NCBI RefSeq assembly: GCF_002893625.1
Contig: NZ_PKMZ01000004.1
Span: forward strand, 1-64,000
DNA length: 64,000 bases
Reading direction: 5' to 3'
Source of the DNA: Mangrovicella endophytica
GTDB taxonomy: Bacteria; Pseudomonadota; Alphaproteobacteria; Rhizobiales; Rhizobiaceae
In this document: in pieces, positions 45,207 through 54,191 of the stretch
Layout: every line of letters begins with the position of its first letter
How positions within the stretch are numbered: position 1 is the stretch's first letter
The notes under the pieces: model-generated
What the model saw: only the letters and a program-made list of their open reading frames with translations
The model's database searches: none
Told to the model about the DNA's origin: nothing
Made by a program: the position numbers and the translations under genes

Positions 45207-48200
45207 ATGTCGACCATCATCATGCCGCTCAAGCCGAGCCGCAGCCTGATCTCGGCTGTCTTCTGCACGAGCTTGTTCATCTGTGGATTGGCGGAGGCGC
45301 AGCCGGTCTCGCGCTCGACGCCGGCCGAGGGGTCGGTGGTCTCGACCCTCTTTGGGGAAGAGATCGAGTTCATCGAGAACCCGATCTGGCAGAACGTCCA
45401 GGTGCTGCAGGATGTCGTCTCCGGGGACGTCTTGCGCACCAATGCAACCGGTGCGCTCGCCATCCTCTTCTCCGACCGGACGCAGGTGCGCATCGCCCGC
45501 AATTCGACACTGGTCGTGAAGAAAACCGGCGGTGGCGGCGATACCGAGCTGGAGCTGAAGGCCGGCAGCCTGTTCGCCAGAGCTGCGCGCGGCGGCACCG
45601 GCGTCAGCGTGGCGACACCGGCGGCGACGGCTGCGATCCGCGGCACGGACTGGGCGCTGACCGTCAACGGCGACACGACATCGCTGTCCGTGCTCGAAGG
45701 CACGGTCGAGTTCTTCAATCCGCAGGGCTCCGTCACCGTTCGCGAGGGCGAGGCGGCGACGGCAACGCTCGGCCAGGCGCCGAGCAAGGTGATCGTCGTC
45801 AACAGCGACACGCGCGAGCAGATGCTGATCAACATCTCGCTGCGCAACGCCTTTGGAAATCTGCCGGCCTCGCCCCTCAGCGGCCGCGAGCTGCGCGCCG
45901 AAGAGGCGCGGCTGGCCCGCACGCCGCTGGAACGGCGCTCTGCCGAGGACCGGGTAACGGCGGCGGAAATCGTGTTCAGCACACAGGGTTTGGCCGCCGC
46001 AGAGGCCGCCATCGCGGAGGCGCGTGCGCTTCGGTTGACGGCGGCGCAGGAGGCGCGGCTCGTCGCGATCGAGGCGTCGATCGCAGCGGCCGACCAGCGC
46101 TACGACGAGGCCTCGCGCCTCTACGCCAGGGCGCTGCCGCACCTCAGCGGCGAGCGCCGCGGCCTGGCGCTTTACCAAGCCTATTTCAGCCGGGCCCTCG
46201 CCGATCCTTCGCGCTCAGAATCGCCGCCGGTGGTTGGCGGCGAAGCCGGCCTGATTGGCAGAGTCATCGTCGCCGCGCTGCTGGAAGGACCGCAGAAGGC
46301 TTACGCCCTTATCCAGGCCGAGGCGCCGCGGCATCAGGACGACCCGGAGTTCCAGGCGACGATCGCCGAGGCGGCGATGCTGCTCGGCCGCTTCGACGAG
46401 GCCAAGGCGGCCATCGACCGCGGCTTTGCCCTCGATCCCGAGGAGGAGTCATTGTTTGCGGTGCGGGCCGATTACCGCGCCCGCGTGAGCAGCGATCTCG
46501 ACGGCGCGCTCGCCGACCTCAACCGGGCCATCGCCGCTTCGCCCGGCACATCATCCTACTGGAACGATCTCGGCCTGCTGCAGTCGGAACGCGGCGCGAA
46601 CCGCGAGGCCGAGCAGGCCTTCCTGCGGTCCATCGAACTCGCGCCGAAAGACCCGATCGGCTACGTCAACTATGCGATCTTCCTGCTCGATCAGGATCAG
46701 GTCGATGCCGCTAAGGCGCAGGTCGACAAGGCGGTGGCGCTCGATCCGTCCTTCTACATGACGCAGCTTATCATCGGGCGTCTGCGCTTCCAGTCCGGAG
46801 AGCTGGACGCCGCGGCAGACGGGTTGCTGCGCGCGACAACAGCCGACCCGACCGTGTCGCAGGGTCTGCTTCTGCTTTCCAGCGTGTACGCGACGCAGGG
46901 AGAACGGGAGCTCTCGGCCCAGGCGATCGACAATGCCGACCGTCTCGACCGCAACGACCCCGCCGTCGCGCAGTACCGCGCCCTCATCGCTATCGACGAA
47001 TATCGGGCCGACGACGCCATCCGCTACGCGCTTGATTCCGTCGAGCGGACGCAAGCGCGCGGCGGCGACTACGCTTCGGTCAATGCCACGCGTGAAAGCG
47101 GCTCGACGGTCGGCGACGCCTTCCGCTTCGCCGGCCTGCCAAGCTGGGCGCGCTACTATGGCGACATCGTCTACGACCCGTTCTTGGCGGGCAGCTACAT
47201 CGACCAGTCGCTGTCCGGTGGCAGCAACATCCTCAGCATCGACACCGACTACACCAATGAAGGGATCGACACGGTGGCGAACCCGTCGTCCTTCTCGGCG
47301 CTGTTCCAGGGCCTGCTGCTGGACCCGCTCGCCATCCCCGCCTCCAAGCAGCGCCCGAACCTGATCCGTGCGCCGCTGAGCGAAGCCGAAGTCAGCGGCG
47401 GCGTCGTCTCGGCGGACGGCGACACCGGTTTCTCCGGCGGCGGCGAGTACCAGTTCCTCAAGCTGGACGGTCTGCCGACGGCGCTCTACGCCAACATCAC
47501 CTACGATCACGCCTCGCCGTCCTTCTCCGACCAGGACCGGGAGGCGACATCCGGTACGGCCTTCCTCGGCTTCCATCCGACGCCCTATGACCGGATCGTC
47601 GGCTTCGGTGCCTTCGCCACCTCGGCAGGCGGGCTCGGCGTGCGCGAGGTCGAGGAGCGCGCCGGCGACACGCGCGACATCGAGGCCTACAGCGCCGGCC
47701 TCGGCTGGAGCCACAGCTTTGGCTACCAGAACGTCCTCAACGCCGCCGTCTTCGCCACGCGGCGCGAGCAGACGGATGCATTCGATGTCCTCGACATTCC
47801 TGCCTTTCTGCTCGAACGCGACATCGAGCAGTATCAGGAGACAGTGACGGGCGGGCTGTCGCAGACGCTCGGCGTCGATACAGGTTCGATCGGCATCGAG
47901 TCGCTGGTGCTGCGCTATGGCAGCGAGTTCGGCTACTCAACCACCGACGCAGAGATCACGGACCGGCTGACCATCCCCGGCGCGCCCCCCGTCGAGGACG
48001 TTCTGGAGGCAGATGACGAGGGCGCCTTCGGCCGCCTCTATGTCGATGCGCTTGCGGAGATCACGCCGGACATCCAGGCGGAAGTCGGCCTCTTCGCTGC
48101 TGGCCTTGCCGGTGATGCGGAGAGCCGACTGGAGCCGCGCGCCGCCATCGGCTGGCAGCCGCTGGAGGGCCAGTGGCTGCGGGCCGGGTTCATCCGTGAG

Positions 48201-48833
48201 TCCAGCTTCGCCGGCGAGCAGAGCCTCGCGCCGATCGGCGTCCTCAGGCTGAACTCCAACCTCGTGCCACTGGGCGACGACGGCTACACCGACTCGCTGA
48301 TCGCCCGCTGGGATGCGGAATGGTCGCGGGCCTTCTTCACCTCGGTCGAATACCAGCATCAGGCGGTCAATAACTTCTCCGTCACCATCCCGACGACGCT
48401 GCAGGCCTTCGAGGCGGAGGACGCGACGATCGACCGGCTGACGCTCACGGCAAATGCGTGGCTCGGCCATGGCGTTGCGCTGTTCGGGACGCTTGCCCTC
48501 ACCGAAACCAGTGTCGACAGCGGCGCCCGGGAAGGCGACGATCTCCCATTCGTGCCGGATACGATCGGGCGCTTCGGCTTCACCTATACGCACCCGTCCC
48601 GCGTCCAGCTGACTGTCGCTGAGGATTATGTCGGCTCGCGTCCGGGATCGGAGCCCTTCTCGCTGCTCGACGACTTCTGGACGACATCGGCGACCCTGTC
48701 CTGGGAGAGCATGAACCGCCGGCTGAAGACCGACCTTGCCGTCTACAACATCTTCGACGCGGAATCGGAGCTGTCGGAGGGGAATGAAGGCAACGGGCGA
48801 ACGGCCGTCGCCCGGCTGGCGGTGCGGTTCTGA
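45207..48833 (+). CDS. FecR-domain, TPR and beta-barrel fusion protein
   Basis: A 1208-residue protein with a signal peptide (residues 1 to about 32). Residues about 45-140 form a FecR-type domain (VLRTNATGALAILFSDRTQV, ATPAATAAIRGTDWALTVNG). Residues about 250-600 are tetratricopeptide repeats (FDEAKAAIDRGFALDPEEES, YWNDLGLLQSERGANREAEQ). From about 640 to the end is an Asp/Gly/aromatic-rich beta-barrel resembling outer-membrane receptors, ending in AVARLAVRF with the C-terminal Phe used by the outer-membrane assembly machinery. The upstream TTG 45150 is less likely than ATG 45207. The CHASE2 cyclase follows after 63 bp. Confidence 0.88.
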   Translation: MSTIIMPLKPSRSLISAVFCTSLFICGLAEAQPVSRSTPAEGSVVSTLFGEEIEFIENPIWQNVQVLQDVVSGDVLRTNATGALAILFSDRTQVRIARNSTLVVKKTGGGGDTELELKAGSLFARAARGGTGVSVATPAATAAIRGTDWALTVNGDTTSLSVLEGTVEFFNPQGSVTVREGEAATATLGQAPSKVIVVNSDTREQMLINISLRNAFGNLPASPLSGRELRAEEARLARTPLERRSAEDRVTAAEIVFSTQGLAAAEAAIAEARALRLTAAQEARLVAIEASIAAADQRYDEASRLYARALPHLSGERRGLALYQAYFSRALADPSRSESPPVVGGEAGLIGRVIVAALLEGPQKAYALIQAEAPRHQDDPEFQATIAEAAMLLGRFDEAKAAIDRGFALDPEEESLFAVRADYRARVSSDLDGALADLNRAIAASPGTSSYWNDLGLLQSERGANREAEQAFLRSIELAPKDPIGYVNYAIFLLDQDQVDAAKAQVDKAVALDPSFYMTQLIIGRLRFQSGELDAAADGLLRATTADPTVSQGLLLLSSVYATQGERELSAQAIDNADRLDRNDPAVAQYRALIAIDEYRADDAIRYALDSVERTQARGGDYASVNATRESGSTVGDAFRFAGLPSWARYYGDIVYDPFLAGSYIDQSLSGGSNILSIDTDYTNEGIDTVANPSSFSALFQGLLLDPLAIPASKQRPNLIRAPLSEAEVSGGVVSADGDTGFSGGGEYQFLKLDGLPTALYANITYDHASPSFSDQDREATSGTAFLGFHPTPYDRIVGFGAFATSAGGLGVREVEERAGDTRDIEAYSAGLGWSHSFGYQNVLNAAVFATRREQTDAFDVLDIPAFLLERDIEQYQETVTGGLSQTLGVDTGSIGIESLVLRYGSEFGYSTTDAEITDRLTIPGAPPVEDVLEADDEGAFGRLYVDALAEITPDIQAEVGLFAAGLAGDAESRLEPRAAIGWQPLEGQWLRAGFIRESSFAGEQSLAPIGVLRLNSNLVPLGDDGYTDSLIARWDAEWSRAFFTSVEYQHQAVNNFSVTIPTTLQAFEAEDATIDRLTLTANAWLGHGVALFGTLALTETSVDSGAREGDDLPFVPDTIGRFGFTYTHPSRVQLTVAEDYVGSRPGSEPFSLLDDFWTTSATLSWESMNRRLKTDLAVYNIFDAESELSEGNEGNGRTAVARLAVRF

Positions 48834-48896
48834 GCGGCGCGGGAGACCGGGCAGCAGGAGCGCCATGCCATCGGCGCGGCTGACGGTCAGGCGCGC

Positions 48897-50750
48897 ATGA
48901 GGCAGGAGCCCTCACCGCGGCCGCTGAAGCGTCTCGCGTCCGTGACGCTGCTCGCCGTCTGCGTCATTGCCGGCCTTCTCATGATGAGCAGGCTCGGCGC
49001 CTTTGCACTGGTGGACGCGCGGCTCTACGATCTCATCTCCACGGCCGCGCCACCGGCCGTCGCCACGCCGGAGCGGCCGTCGGACATCGTCATCGTGGCG
49101 ATCGACGAGCCGTCCTTTTCCGAAATCGGTGCGCAGTGGCCTTGGCCGCGGGACCTGCATGCCAGGCTGATCCAGTCGCTGCGGGCGGCCGGAGCGAAGG
49201 CGATCGCGCTCGACATCGTCTTTGCCGAGCCGTCCGCGAACTTCAAGGCGGACGCCGCGCTCGCCGCGGCCGTCGGCCCCGACACCGTGCTGGCGGCCGA
49301 CGAGAGCCTGATTGAAACGCCGCAGATGCGCCAGCTGGTGCGCACTGAGCCGGCGGCCTTCCTGCTCGCCGGCGGCGGGCAGAGCGGCGTCGCCTCGGTG
49401 GCGCTCGATCCCGATGGCGTCGTGCGCCACCTGCCGCTCTACCCCGACGGATTCGCGCGGCAGGCGCTGGCGGTCGCCGGCATTGCGGCCTCGCCCCCTG
49501 CCGAGGGCGCGATGCTGCGCGCCTACGGACCCGCCCGCAGCTTTCCGACGGTCTCCTACTATCAGGCGCTCGAACCGGACCGCTTCCTGCCGCCGCAGAC
49601 CTTCCGCGGCAAGATCATCATCGTCGGCCTCAGCGTGCAGACGGCCATGGCATCCGCCGGCGGGCAGGACATCTTCGCGACGCCCTTCACGGTGCGCAGC
49701 AAGCAGCTGCTGCCGGGCGCGGAGATCCACGCCACCATTGCCGACAATCTGGCGCGAGGCCTCACCGTCCGCACACTCGGCAAGATGCCAGCGCTCGGCA
49801 TTCTGTTCGTCACCGGCCTGCTCGCCGCGCTCGCCGCGCTGCGACCCTCCGATCTCTATACGGGTGCCGGCGCGGCGCTGCTCCTCGTCCTCCTCGCCGC
49901 TGCGGCCATCCTGCTCCTCTACGAGGGCAATCTGTGGCTGCCGCCGACGGCGCCGGCACTCGCGATCGCCGGGATCACGCTGCCGGTCGCGGCCTTCGAT
50001 TTCCGTCAGGAGCGGCGGATGCGGCGCACCGTCACGCGCGCCTTCTCGCAATATCTCGCGCCCGCCATGGTCGAGCGGCTGGTCGCCGATGCCGGGGCGC
50101 TGAAGCTCGGCGGCGAACGGCGCGAGCTCACGATCCTCTTTTCGGATGTGCGCGGCTTCACCACCATCGCCGAGACGATGAAGGACGATCCGCAGAAGCT
50201 GACGGCCCTGATCAACCGCCTTCTCAACCCGATGTCGGCGATCATCCTCGCCCATGGCGGCACCATCGACAAATATATGGGCGACTGCGTCATGGCCTTC
50301 TGGAACGCGCCGCTGGATGATCCCGACCATGCACCGCATGCGCTGAGCGCCGGGATCGAAATGCTGAAAGCGATCGAGACGCTGAATGCCGAGCTCCAGG
50401 CCGAGAATGGGCCGGACATGCCGAAGCTCGCCGTCGGCGTCGGCATCAATACGGGCGAATGCGCCGTCGGCAACATGGGGTCCGATTTCCGCTTCGACTA
50501 CACGGCGATCGGCGACGCGGTGAACCTCGCCTCACGCCTCGAAGGCCTGTCGAAGACCTATGGCGTGTCGATCGTACTCGGCGAGGAGACCGCACGGCGG
50601 GTGGCGGGCACCGTGCCCGTCGTCGAGCTCGACCGCATTGCGGTGCGCGGCCGCGTCGGCGAGACGCCGATCTTCCGCCTGGCTGCGCAGACGCCGTCCA
50701 GCCCGGCGGCCGCCGCCGCAAGGACGGCGAACCTCGGCTCGCCCGGCTGA
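48897..50750 (+). CDS. CHASE2-domain class III adenylate/guanylate cyclase
   Basis: A 617-residue membrane cyclase. One N-terminal transmembrane helix precedes a periplasmic CHASE2 domain (residues about 30-280; VIVAIDEPSFSEIGAQWPWPR and GAKAIALDIVFAEP). Three membrane helices follow (about 285-370), then the catalytic domain. Metal-binding Asp417 is in LFSDVRGFTTIAE and Asp463 in DKYMGDCVMAFWNAP; the transition-state residues are in AVNLASRLEG. The helix before the domain (RAFSQYLAPAMVERLV) is the usual linker. It makes cAMP (or cGMP) in response to a periplasmic signal, presumably from the FecR-TPR-barrel protein encoded just upstream. Confidence 0.92.
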   Translation: MRQEPSPRPLKRLASVTLLAVCVIAGLLMMSRLGAFALVDARLYDLISTAAPPAVATPERPSDIVIVAIDEPSFSEIGAQWPWPRDLHARLIQSLRAAGAKAIALDIVFAEPSANFKADAALAAAVGPDTVLAADESLIETPQMRQLVRTEPAAFLLAGGGQSGVASVALDPDGVVRHLPLYPDGFARQALAVAGIAASPPAEGAMLRAYGPARSFPTVSYYQALEPDRFLPPQTFRGKIIIVGLSVQTAMASAGGQDIFATPFTVRSKQLLPGAEIHATIADNLARGLTVRTLGKMPALGILFVTGLLAALAALRPSDLYTGAGAALLLVLLAAAAILLLYEGNLWLPPTAPALAIAGITLPVAAFDFRQERRMRRTVTRAFSQYLAPAMVERLVADAGALKLGGERRELTILFSDVRGFTTIAETMKDDPQKLTALINRLLNPMSAIILAHGGTIDKYMGDCVMAFWNAPLDDPDHAPHALSAGIEMLKAIETLNAELQAENGPDMPKLAVGVGINTGECAVGNMGSDFRFDYTAIGDAVNLASRLEGLSKTYGVSIVLGEETARRVAGTVPVVELDRIAVRGRVGETPIFRLAAQTPSSPAAAAARTANLGSPG

Positions 50751-50774
50751 GATAATCAGCATACCACTGGCGCG

Positions 50775-51485
50775 TCAGGCCGAGCGGCGCTCGCCCAGAA
50801 GTGCGAAGATCGGCTCGAACGAGGTCAAATCATCGGCCACGAGGTCTGCGGCGGAGAAATCCTCGCCCCGCGTGTAGAGCGCTGGTGTGACGACGCAGCG
50901 CAACCCGGCGGCCTTTGCGGCGCGCAGGCCGTTCTCGGAATCCTCGAAGGCCAGGCACGCTGCCGCTGGCAGGTCCAGTTCCCGAAGCGCCAGATGGTAG
51001 ATGTCCGGCGCGGGCTTCTTCGCCTTCGCCATGTCGCCGCAGGCGAAGACCTCGAAGTCGGCGATGGTGCCAAGCGTCGCCGTGAGCAGCGCATCGACAT
51101 TTTCGCGCGTCGTCGTCGTGGCGATGGCCAGGCGGACACCGCGGCGCTTCGCCTCGGCGACGAGATTGGCGATGCCCGGCCGCAGCTTCAGGGCGCCGCC
51201 GGTGACGCCCTCGCCATAGAACACGGTCTTGCGGGCATGCAGCTTCGGCACCAGTTCGGCGGCCGGCAGCGGCAGCTCGGGCGCGTCGGGCCCGAGCGTC
51301 TCGATGTAGCGGTGGAGACGCTCCTTGCCGCCGGAGACCTTCAGGAGCTCGCCATAGAGCGCCTCGTCCCAGTTCCAGCCGAGGCCAGCCTCGGCGAAGG
51401 CCTGGTTGAAGGCGGTGCGGTGCAGCTCCTCCGTCTCCGCCAGCGTCCCGTCGACGTCGAAGATGAAGGCGTTCATCCCTGGCAC
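50775..51485 (-). CDS. HAD-superfamily phosphatase, CbbY-like
   Basis: A 236-residue HAD hydrolase. Motif I is FIFDVDGTLAETEE, with a cap domain (LHRTAFNQAFAEAGLGWNWD) containing the CbbY-type WDEALYGELLKVSGGK. Motif II is AIATTTT, motif III KPAPDIYHLAL, and motif IV FEDSENGL. CbbY proteins remove the inhibitor xylulose-1,5-bisphosphate in Calvin-cycle bacteria, but relatives act on other sugar phosphates. The GTG at 51485 overlaps the upstream stop; ATG 51476 is an alternative start. It forms an operon with the phosphatase below. Confidence 0.88.
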   Translation of the reverse strand: MPGMNAFIFDVDGTLAETEELHRTAFNQAFAEAGLGWNWDEALYGELLKVSGGKERLHRYIETLGPDAPELPLPAAELVPKLHARKTVFYGEGVTGGALKLRPGIANLVAEAKRRGVRLAIATTTTRENVDALLTATLGTIADFEVFACGDMAKAKKPAPDIYHLALRELDLPAAACLAFEDSENGLRAAKAAGLRCVVTPALYTRGEDFSAADLVADDLTSFEPIFALLGERRSA

Positions 51486-52180
51486 TACTCGGCCGCTCGC
51501 TCGTCGTCCGCAGCGCCGATCAGCGTCAGAAGGTGGTCGAGCCGGTCGATGACATGGGTCGCGCCGAGGTCCTCGGCGGCGATCGATGTATACCCGCCGC
51601 GCACGACGACGCTGGTGATGCCAGCCGCACGGGCCGCCAGCACGTCGTTCTCGCTGTCACCGACGAAGAGCACATCCGCCGGCGACAGGCCAAGCCTCTC
51701 GCAGGCGAGCAGCAGCAGCCCCGGCTCCGGCTTCTTCGGCGGTCCGGCATCGCCGCCGACCACGATGGCCATCAGATCGGCCAGGCCAAAGTGGGTGAGG
51801 ATCTCCGCTGTCTCAGCGCCCGGCTTGTTGGTGACGACGCCGATCCGGATGCCGGCCTCGCAGAGCAGGCGCGTCGCATCGCTGACGCCGGCGTTCAGCG
51901 TCGTGAGCTTCGCCGCGCGCGGATTGTAGATCTTGAGGAAGCGCTCGACGATCTTGTCGCGTGTCGCGGGATCTAGCGGCTTGTCGAGGGCTGCATAGGC
52001 TCGCTCGATGAGCACCGGCACGCCACGGCCGATCATCCCGATCACCTCATCCAGCGAGAAGGGTGGCTCGCCGTAGCTCGCCAAGGTCTCGTTGAGCGAT
52101 TCGTGGATGTCGGGCGCGGAATCGATCAGCGTGCCGTCGAGGTCGAAGAGAACGGCCTGAGGCCGAAGTGCAGAGGACAT
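51485..52180 (-). CDS. gph: Phosphoglycolate phosphatase (Gph-type HAD hydrolase)
   Basis: A 231-residue HAD phosphatase. Motif I is VLFDLDGTLIDSAPDI with the cap segment SYGEPPFSLDEVIGMIGRGVPVLIE, as in Gph. Motif II is GVVTNKP, motif III PPKKPEPGLLLLAC, motif IV VGDSENDV. Gph removes phosphoglycolate formed by 3'-phosphoglycolate DNA repair ends and by RubisCO oxygenation. ATG 52180 (MSSALRPQAVLFDL) is preferred to an upstream TTG at 52201. It overlaps the CbbY-like gene by one base. Confidence 0.9.
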   Translation of the reverse strand: MSSALRPQAVLFDLDGTLIDSAPDIHESLNETLASYGEPPFSLDEVIGMIGRGVPVLIERAYAALDKPLDPATRDKIVERFLKIYNPRAAKLTTLNAGVSDATRLLCEAGIRIGVVTNKPGAETAEILTHFGLADLMAIVVGGDAGPPKKPEPGLLLLACERLGLSPADVLFVGDSENDVLAARAAGITSVVVRGGYTSIAAEDLGATHVIDRLDHLLTLIGAADDERAAE

Positions 52181-52313
52181 GGGGTCGGGCGGCTCCGCCA
52201 AAGCTTTAGCCGGCGGTGCCCTCGCCGACGGGTGGAGACTACAGGGCAGGCGGCGCGCCGTCGACAGGGCACGCGTCGTCTCGGCTGCCGCCCTCTTGGG
52301 AAAAGGCGCGACA

Positions 52314-52808
52314 TCACTCCGGCGGGTCGATGACGGCGAGCGTCGTCCACTCGGCGACCAGCGCCGGCTTGGCGGCGTTCTCGATCTCGATCGTGGCTTC
52401 CCAGGCCGACTGAACCGACACGGCGCGCTCGGTCAGCCCGACCAGCTTGAAGCGGCCGCGCACGCGGGCGCCGGACTTCACCGGCGCGAGGAAGCGAACC
52501 TTGTCGAAGCCGTAGTTGATGCCCATCCGCGTTCCCGCAACGCCCGGCAGCGCATCGAAGGCCAGCGCGGAGAGAAGCGACAGCGTCAGGAAGCCGTGCG
52601 CGATGGTGCCGCCGAAGGGCGTCTCGGCTTTCGCGCGCTCGGGATCGACATGGATGAACTGGTGGTCGTGCGTGGCATCGGCAAAGGTGTCGATCATCCG
52701 CTGATCGACGAGGAGCCAGCCGGAGACGAGCTCGTCGGCGTTCAGATGCGCGCGGTAATCCTCGATCGGGATCAGCTTCTGGCGGATCGCATCTTCCTCG
52801 GTCGTCAT
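52314..52808 (-). CDS. MaoC-family (R)-specific enoyl-CoA hydratase-like protein
   Basis: A 164-residue hot-dog-fold protein. The hydratase-2 signature is intact: FADATHDHQFIHVDPERA with the catalytic Asp and His, followed by FGGTIAHGFLTLSLLSAL. MNYGFDKVRF-like residues (INYGFDKVRFLAPVK) and a C-terminal strand complete the fold. MaoC proteins hydrate (R)-enoyl-CoA intermediates for polyhydroxyalkanoate or modified beta-oxidation routes, but the acyl chain is not known here. Monocistronic as far as can be seen. Confidence 0.9.
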   Translation of the reverse strand: MTTEEDAIRQKLIPIEDYRAHLNADELVSGWLLVDQRMIDTFADATHDHQFIHVDPERAKAETPFGGTIAHGFLTLSLLSALAFDALPGVAGTRMGINYGFDKVRFLAPVKSGARVRGRFKLVGLTERAVSVQSAWEATIEIENAAKPALVAEWTTLAVIDPPE

Positions 52809-52907
52809 GAAATGGCTCCGGCAGCTCAGGCGGGCCGGCGCAGCGGCCGGCTGGAGCTGCTCTATAGGCCGCGGGGTCGCGGAAGCAAAACGATGTCAGG
52901 GTAATGC

Positions 52908-53852
52908 TCAGCTGCGCTTGGCGGCTGCGAACAGCGCCAGTGCCTTTGCCCGGACGGCGGCATTCACCGTGTCCGGCGTCAATCCGTCGATGGCAGAGCC
53001 CGGGAACAGCACCGTCACGACGGCGCCTTCGAGGCTGTAGTTCTTCTCGCGCTCGCAGAAGCGGGGGTCGGAGGCGAGACGCCTGGCGCAGCGGCTGACG
53101 CCGATGCCATCGAAGGCGGCGAGGGAGCCTTCGCCGATTTTGTTGTGCGGGCCGCCATCGGCGACGAGCACGGGCACCACCTTGTCCTTGTAGACGATGA
53201 CGCCAACGTCACCGATCCTGACGCCGGTGCGACGGGTGAACTCGCGCCCCTCGGCGGCATAGCTCCCCGCGGCAATGGGAAGGACGACATAGGGCACCAG
53301 GTCGGAGGTCACATAGGCCTCCGGCCAGCGGCTTTTCCGCTTTGCTTCGCTCCACGCTTTCGCTGCGGGGTAGACGAAGGTCGTGGGACAGAGATTGGTC
53401 GCGCCGCCGCTCCCGGCGCAGGGGCGGTACCCCCCGTCGACGTCGAGTGCCATCTTGCTCTCGAACAGGATGGCGCCGGAGGGCAGGCGCAGCAGCGACT
53501 CCAGCCGGTTGGGATCGTTGCTGCAGCGCCGATAGCCGGTCATCGTCTCGCCACGGAATATGTCCTGCGTATCGTAGAGCGTGAACTGCCGCTCATAGTC
53601 CGGGTCGACGGGCGTGGCCGCCTCGAAACGTATGCCGGCCAGCGCGGTTCGCGAGGCAGCCGGCGGCTGGTAGGCGGGGGCAGCGGTCGATGCCGGCGCG
53701 CCTCGTTCCGGCGGCACACCTCCTTCTCCGCTCCTCTCCATTCCCGCCATGTCGGCAGACGAGTGCCCGGCCGTGTTGCATCCGCTCAGGCTGGCGAAGA
53801 TCGCGGCGGCGGCAAGAAGGGTGCGAAGACGAAAGGCGGCGGCAGCGCGCAT
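52908..53852 (-). CDS. Lipoprotein with glycoside hydrolase family 75 (chitosanase)-like domain
   Basis: A 314-residue protein with a lipoprotein signal peptide (LLAAAAIFASLSGC, lipobox LSGC before NTAGHSS). After a low-complexity Pro/Ala spacer, residues from about 90 form a domain with SGAILFESKMALDVDGG, SDLVPYVVLPIAAG, VRIGDVGVIVYKD and VLVADGGPHNKIGEGSLAAF, the GH75-like pattern in which Asp and Glu are catalytic. The domain then has CARRLASDPRFCE. Fungal and bacterial GH75 enzymes cut chitosan; a role on peptidoglycan or another glucosamine polymer is possible. It lies 120 bp downstream of the formate dehydrogenase operon's last gene. Confidence 0.65.
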   Translation of the reverse strand: MRAAAAFRLRTLLAAAAIFASLSGCNTAGHSSADMAGMERSGEGGVPPERGAPASTAAPAYQPPAASRTALAGIRFEAATPVDPDYERQFTLYDTQDIFRGETMTGYRRCSNDPNRLESLLRLPSGAILFESKMALDVDGGYRPCAGSGGATNLCPTTFVYPAAKAWSEAKRKSRWPEAYVTSDLVPYVVLPIAAGSYAAEGREFTRRTGVRIGDVGVIVYKDKVVPVLVADGGPHNKIGEGSLAAFDGIGVSRCARRLASDPRFCEREKNYSLEGAVVTVLFPGSAIDGLTPDTVNAAVRAKALALFAAAKRS

Positions 53853-53972
53853 GACGAAGCTCCACCCGCGGCAGCTCCGCGGGCCGTCCGGGGCCGCATC
53901 CGCACGAACTATGTCAGCCTTCTACAACCTTGACCAGAGACCGCCGTCTTTGCCGATGGCTGCAAGAAGCGC

Positions 53973-54191
53973 TCAGGCCGGGCGGCGAATGCTCGGCGCG
54001 GCTTCGAGGACGAGCTTGTGGATGCCGTCCGTGTTGCCTGAGTCGATGCGCTCGAAGAGCTGCGAGCGCATGCGCGGCTCCCAGAAGCTGTTGATGTGGT
54101 CGGCGACACCGGCGGCGCGGCCGGCCTGGGGCGCGGACTGGAAGAAGGTGGCGATCTGGTTCGCCATGTAGATCAGCTTGTCACGCTGCAT
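53973..54191 (-). CDS. fdsD: NAD-dependent formate dehydrogenase, delta subunit
   Basis: A 72-residue protein starting at ATG 54191. The sequence MQRDKLIYMANQIATFFQSA and VADHINSFWEPRMRSQL matches FdsD, a short accessory subunit whose gene closes fds operons and whose role lies in assembly or stability of the complex. It is the last gene of the operon, overlapping fdhD by 11 bp. No cofactor motif is expected or seen. Confidence 0.92.
   Translation of the reverse strand: MQRDKLIYMANQIATFFQSAPQAGRAAGVADHINSFWEPRMRSQLFERIDSGNTDGIHKLVLEAAPSIRRPA

Noticed and set aside
44531-50750. Complete Pycsar defence operon
   Set aside because: The cyclase is a CHASE2 receptor type separated by 3.9 kb and on the opposite strand; the standard adjacent soluble cyclase is absent.
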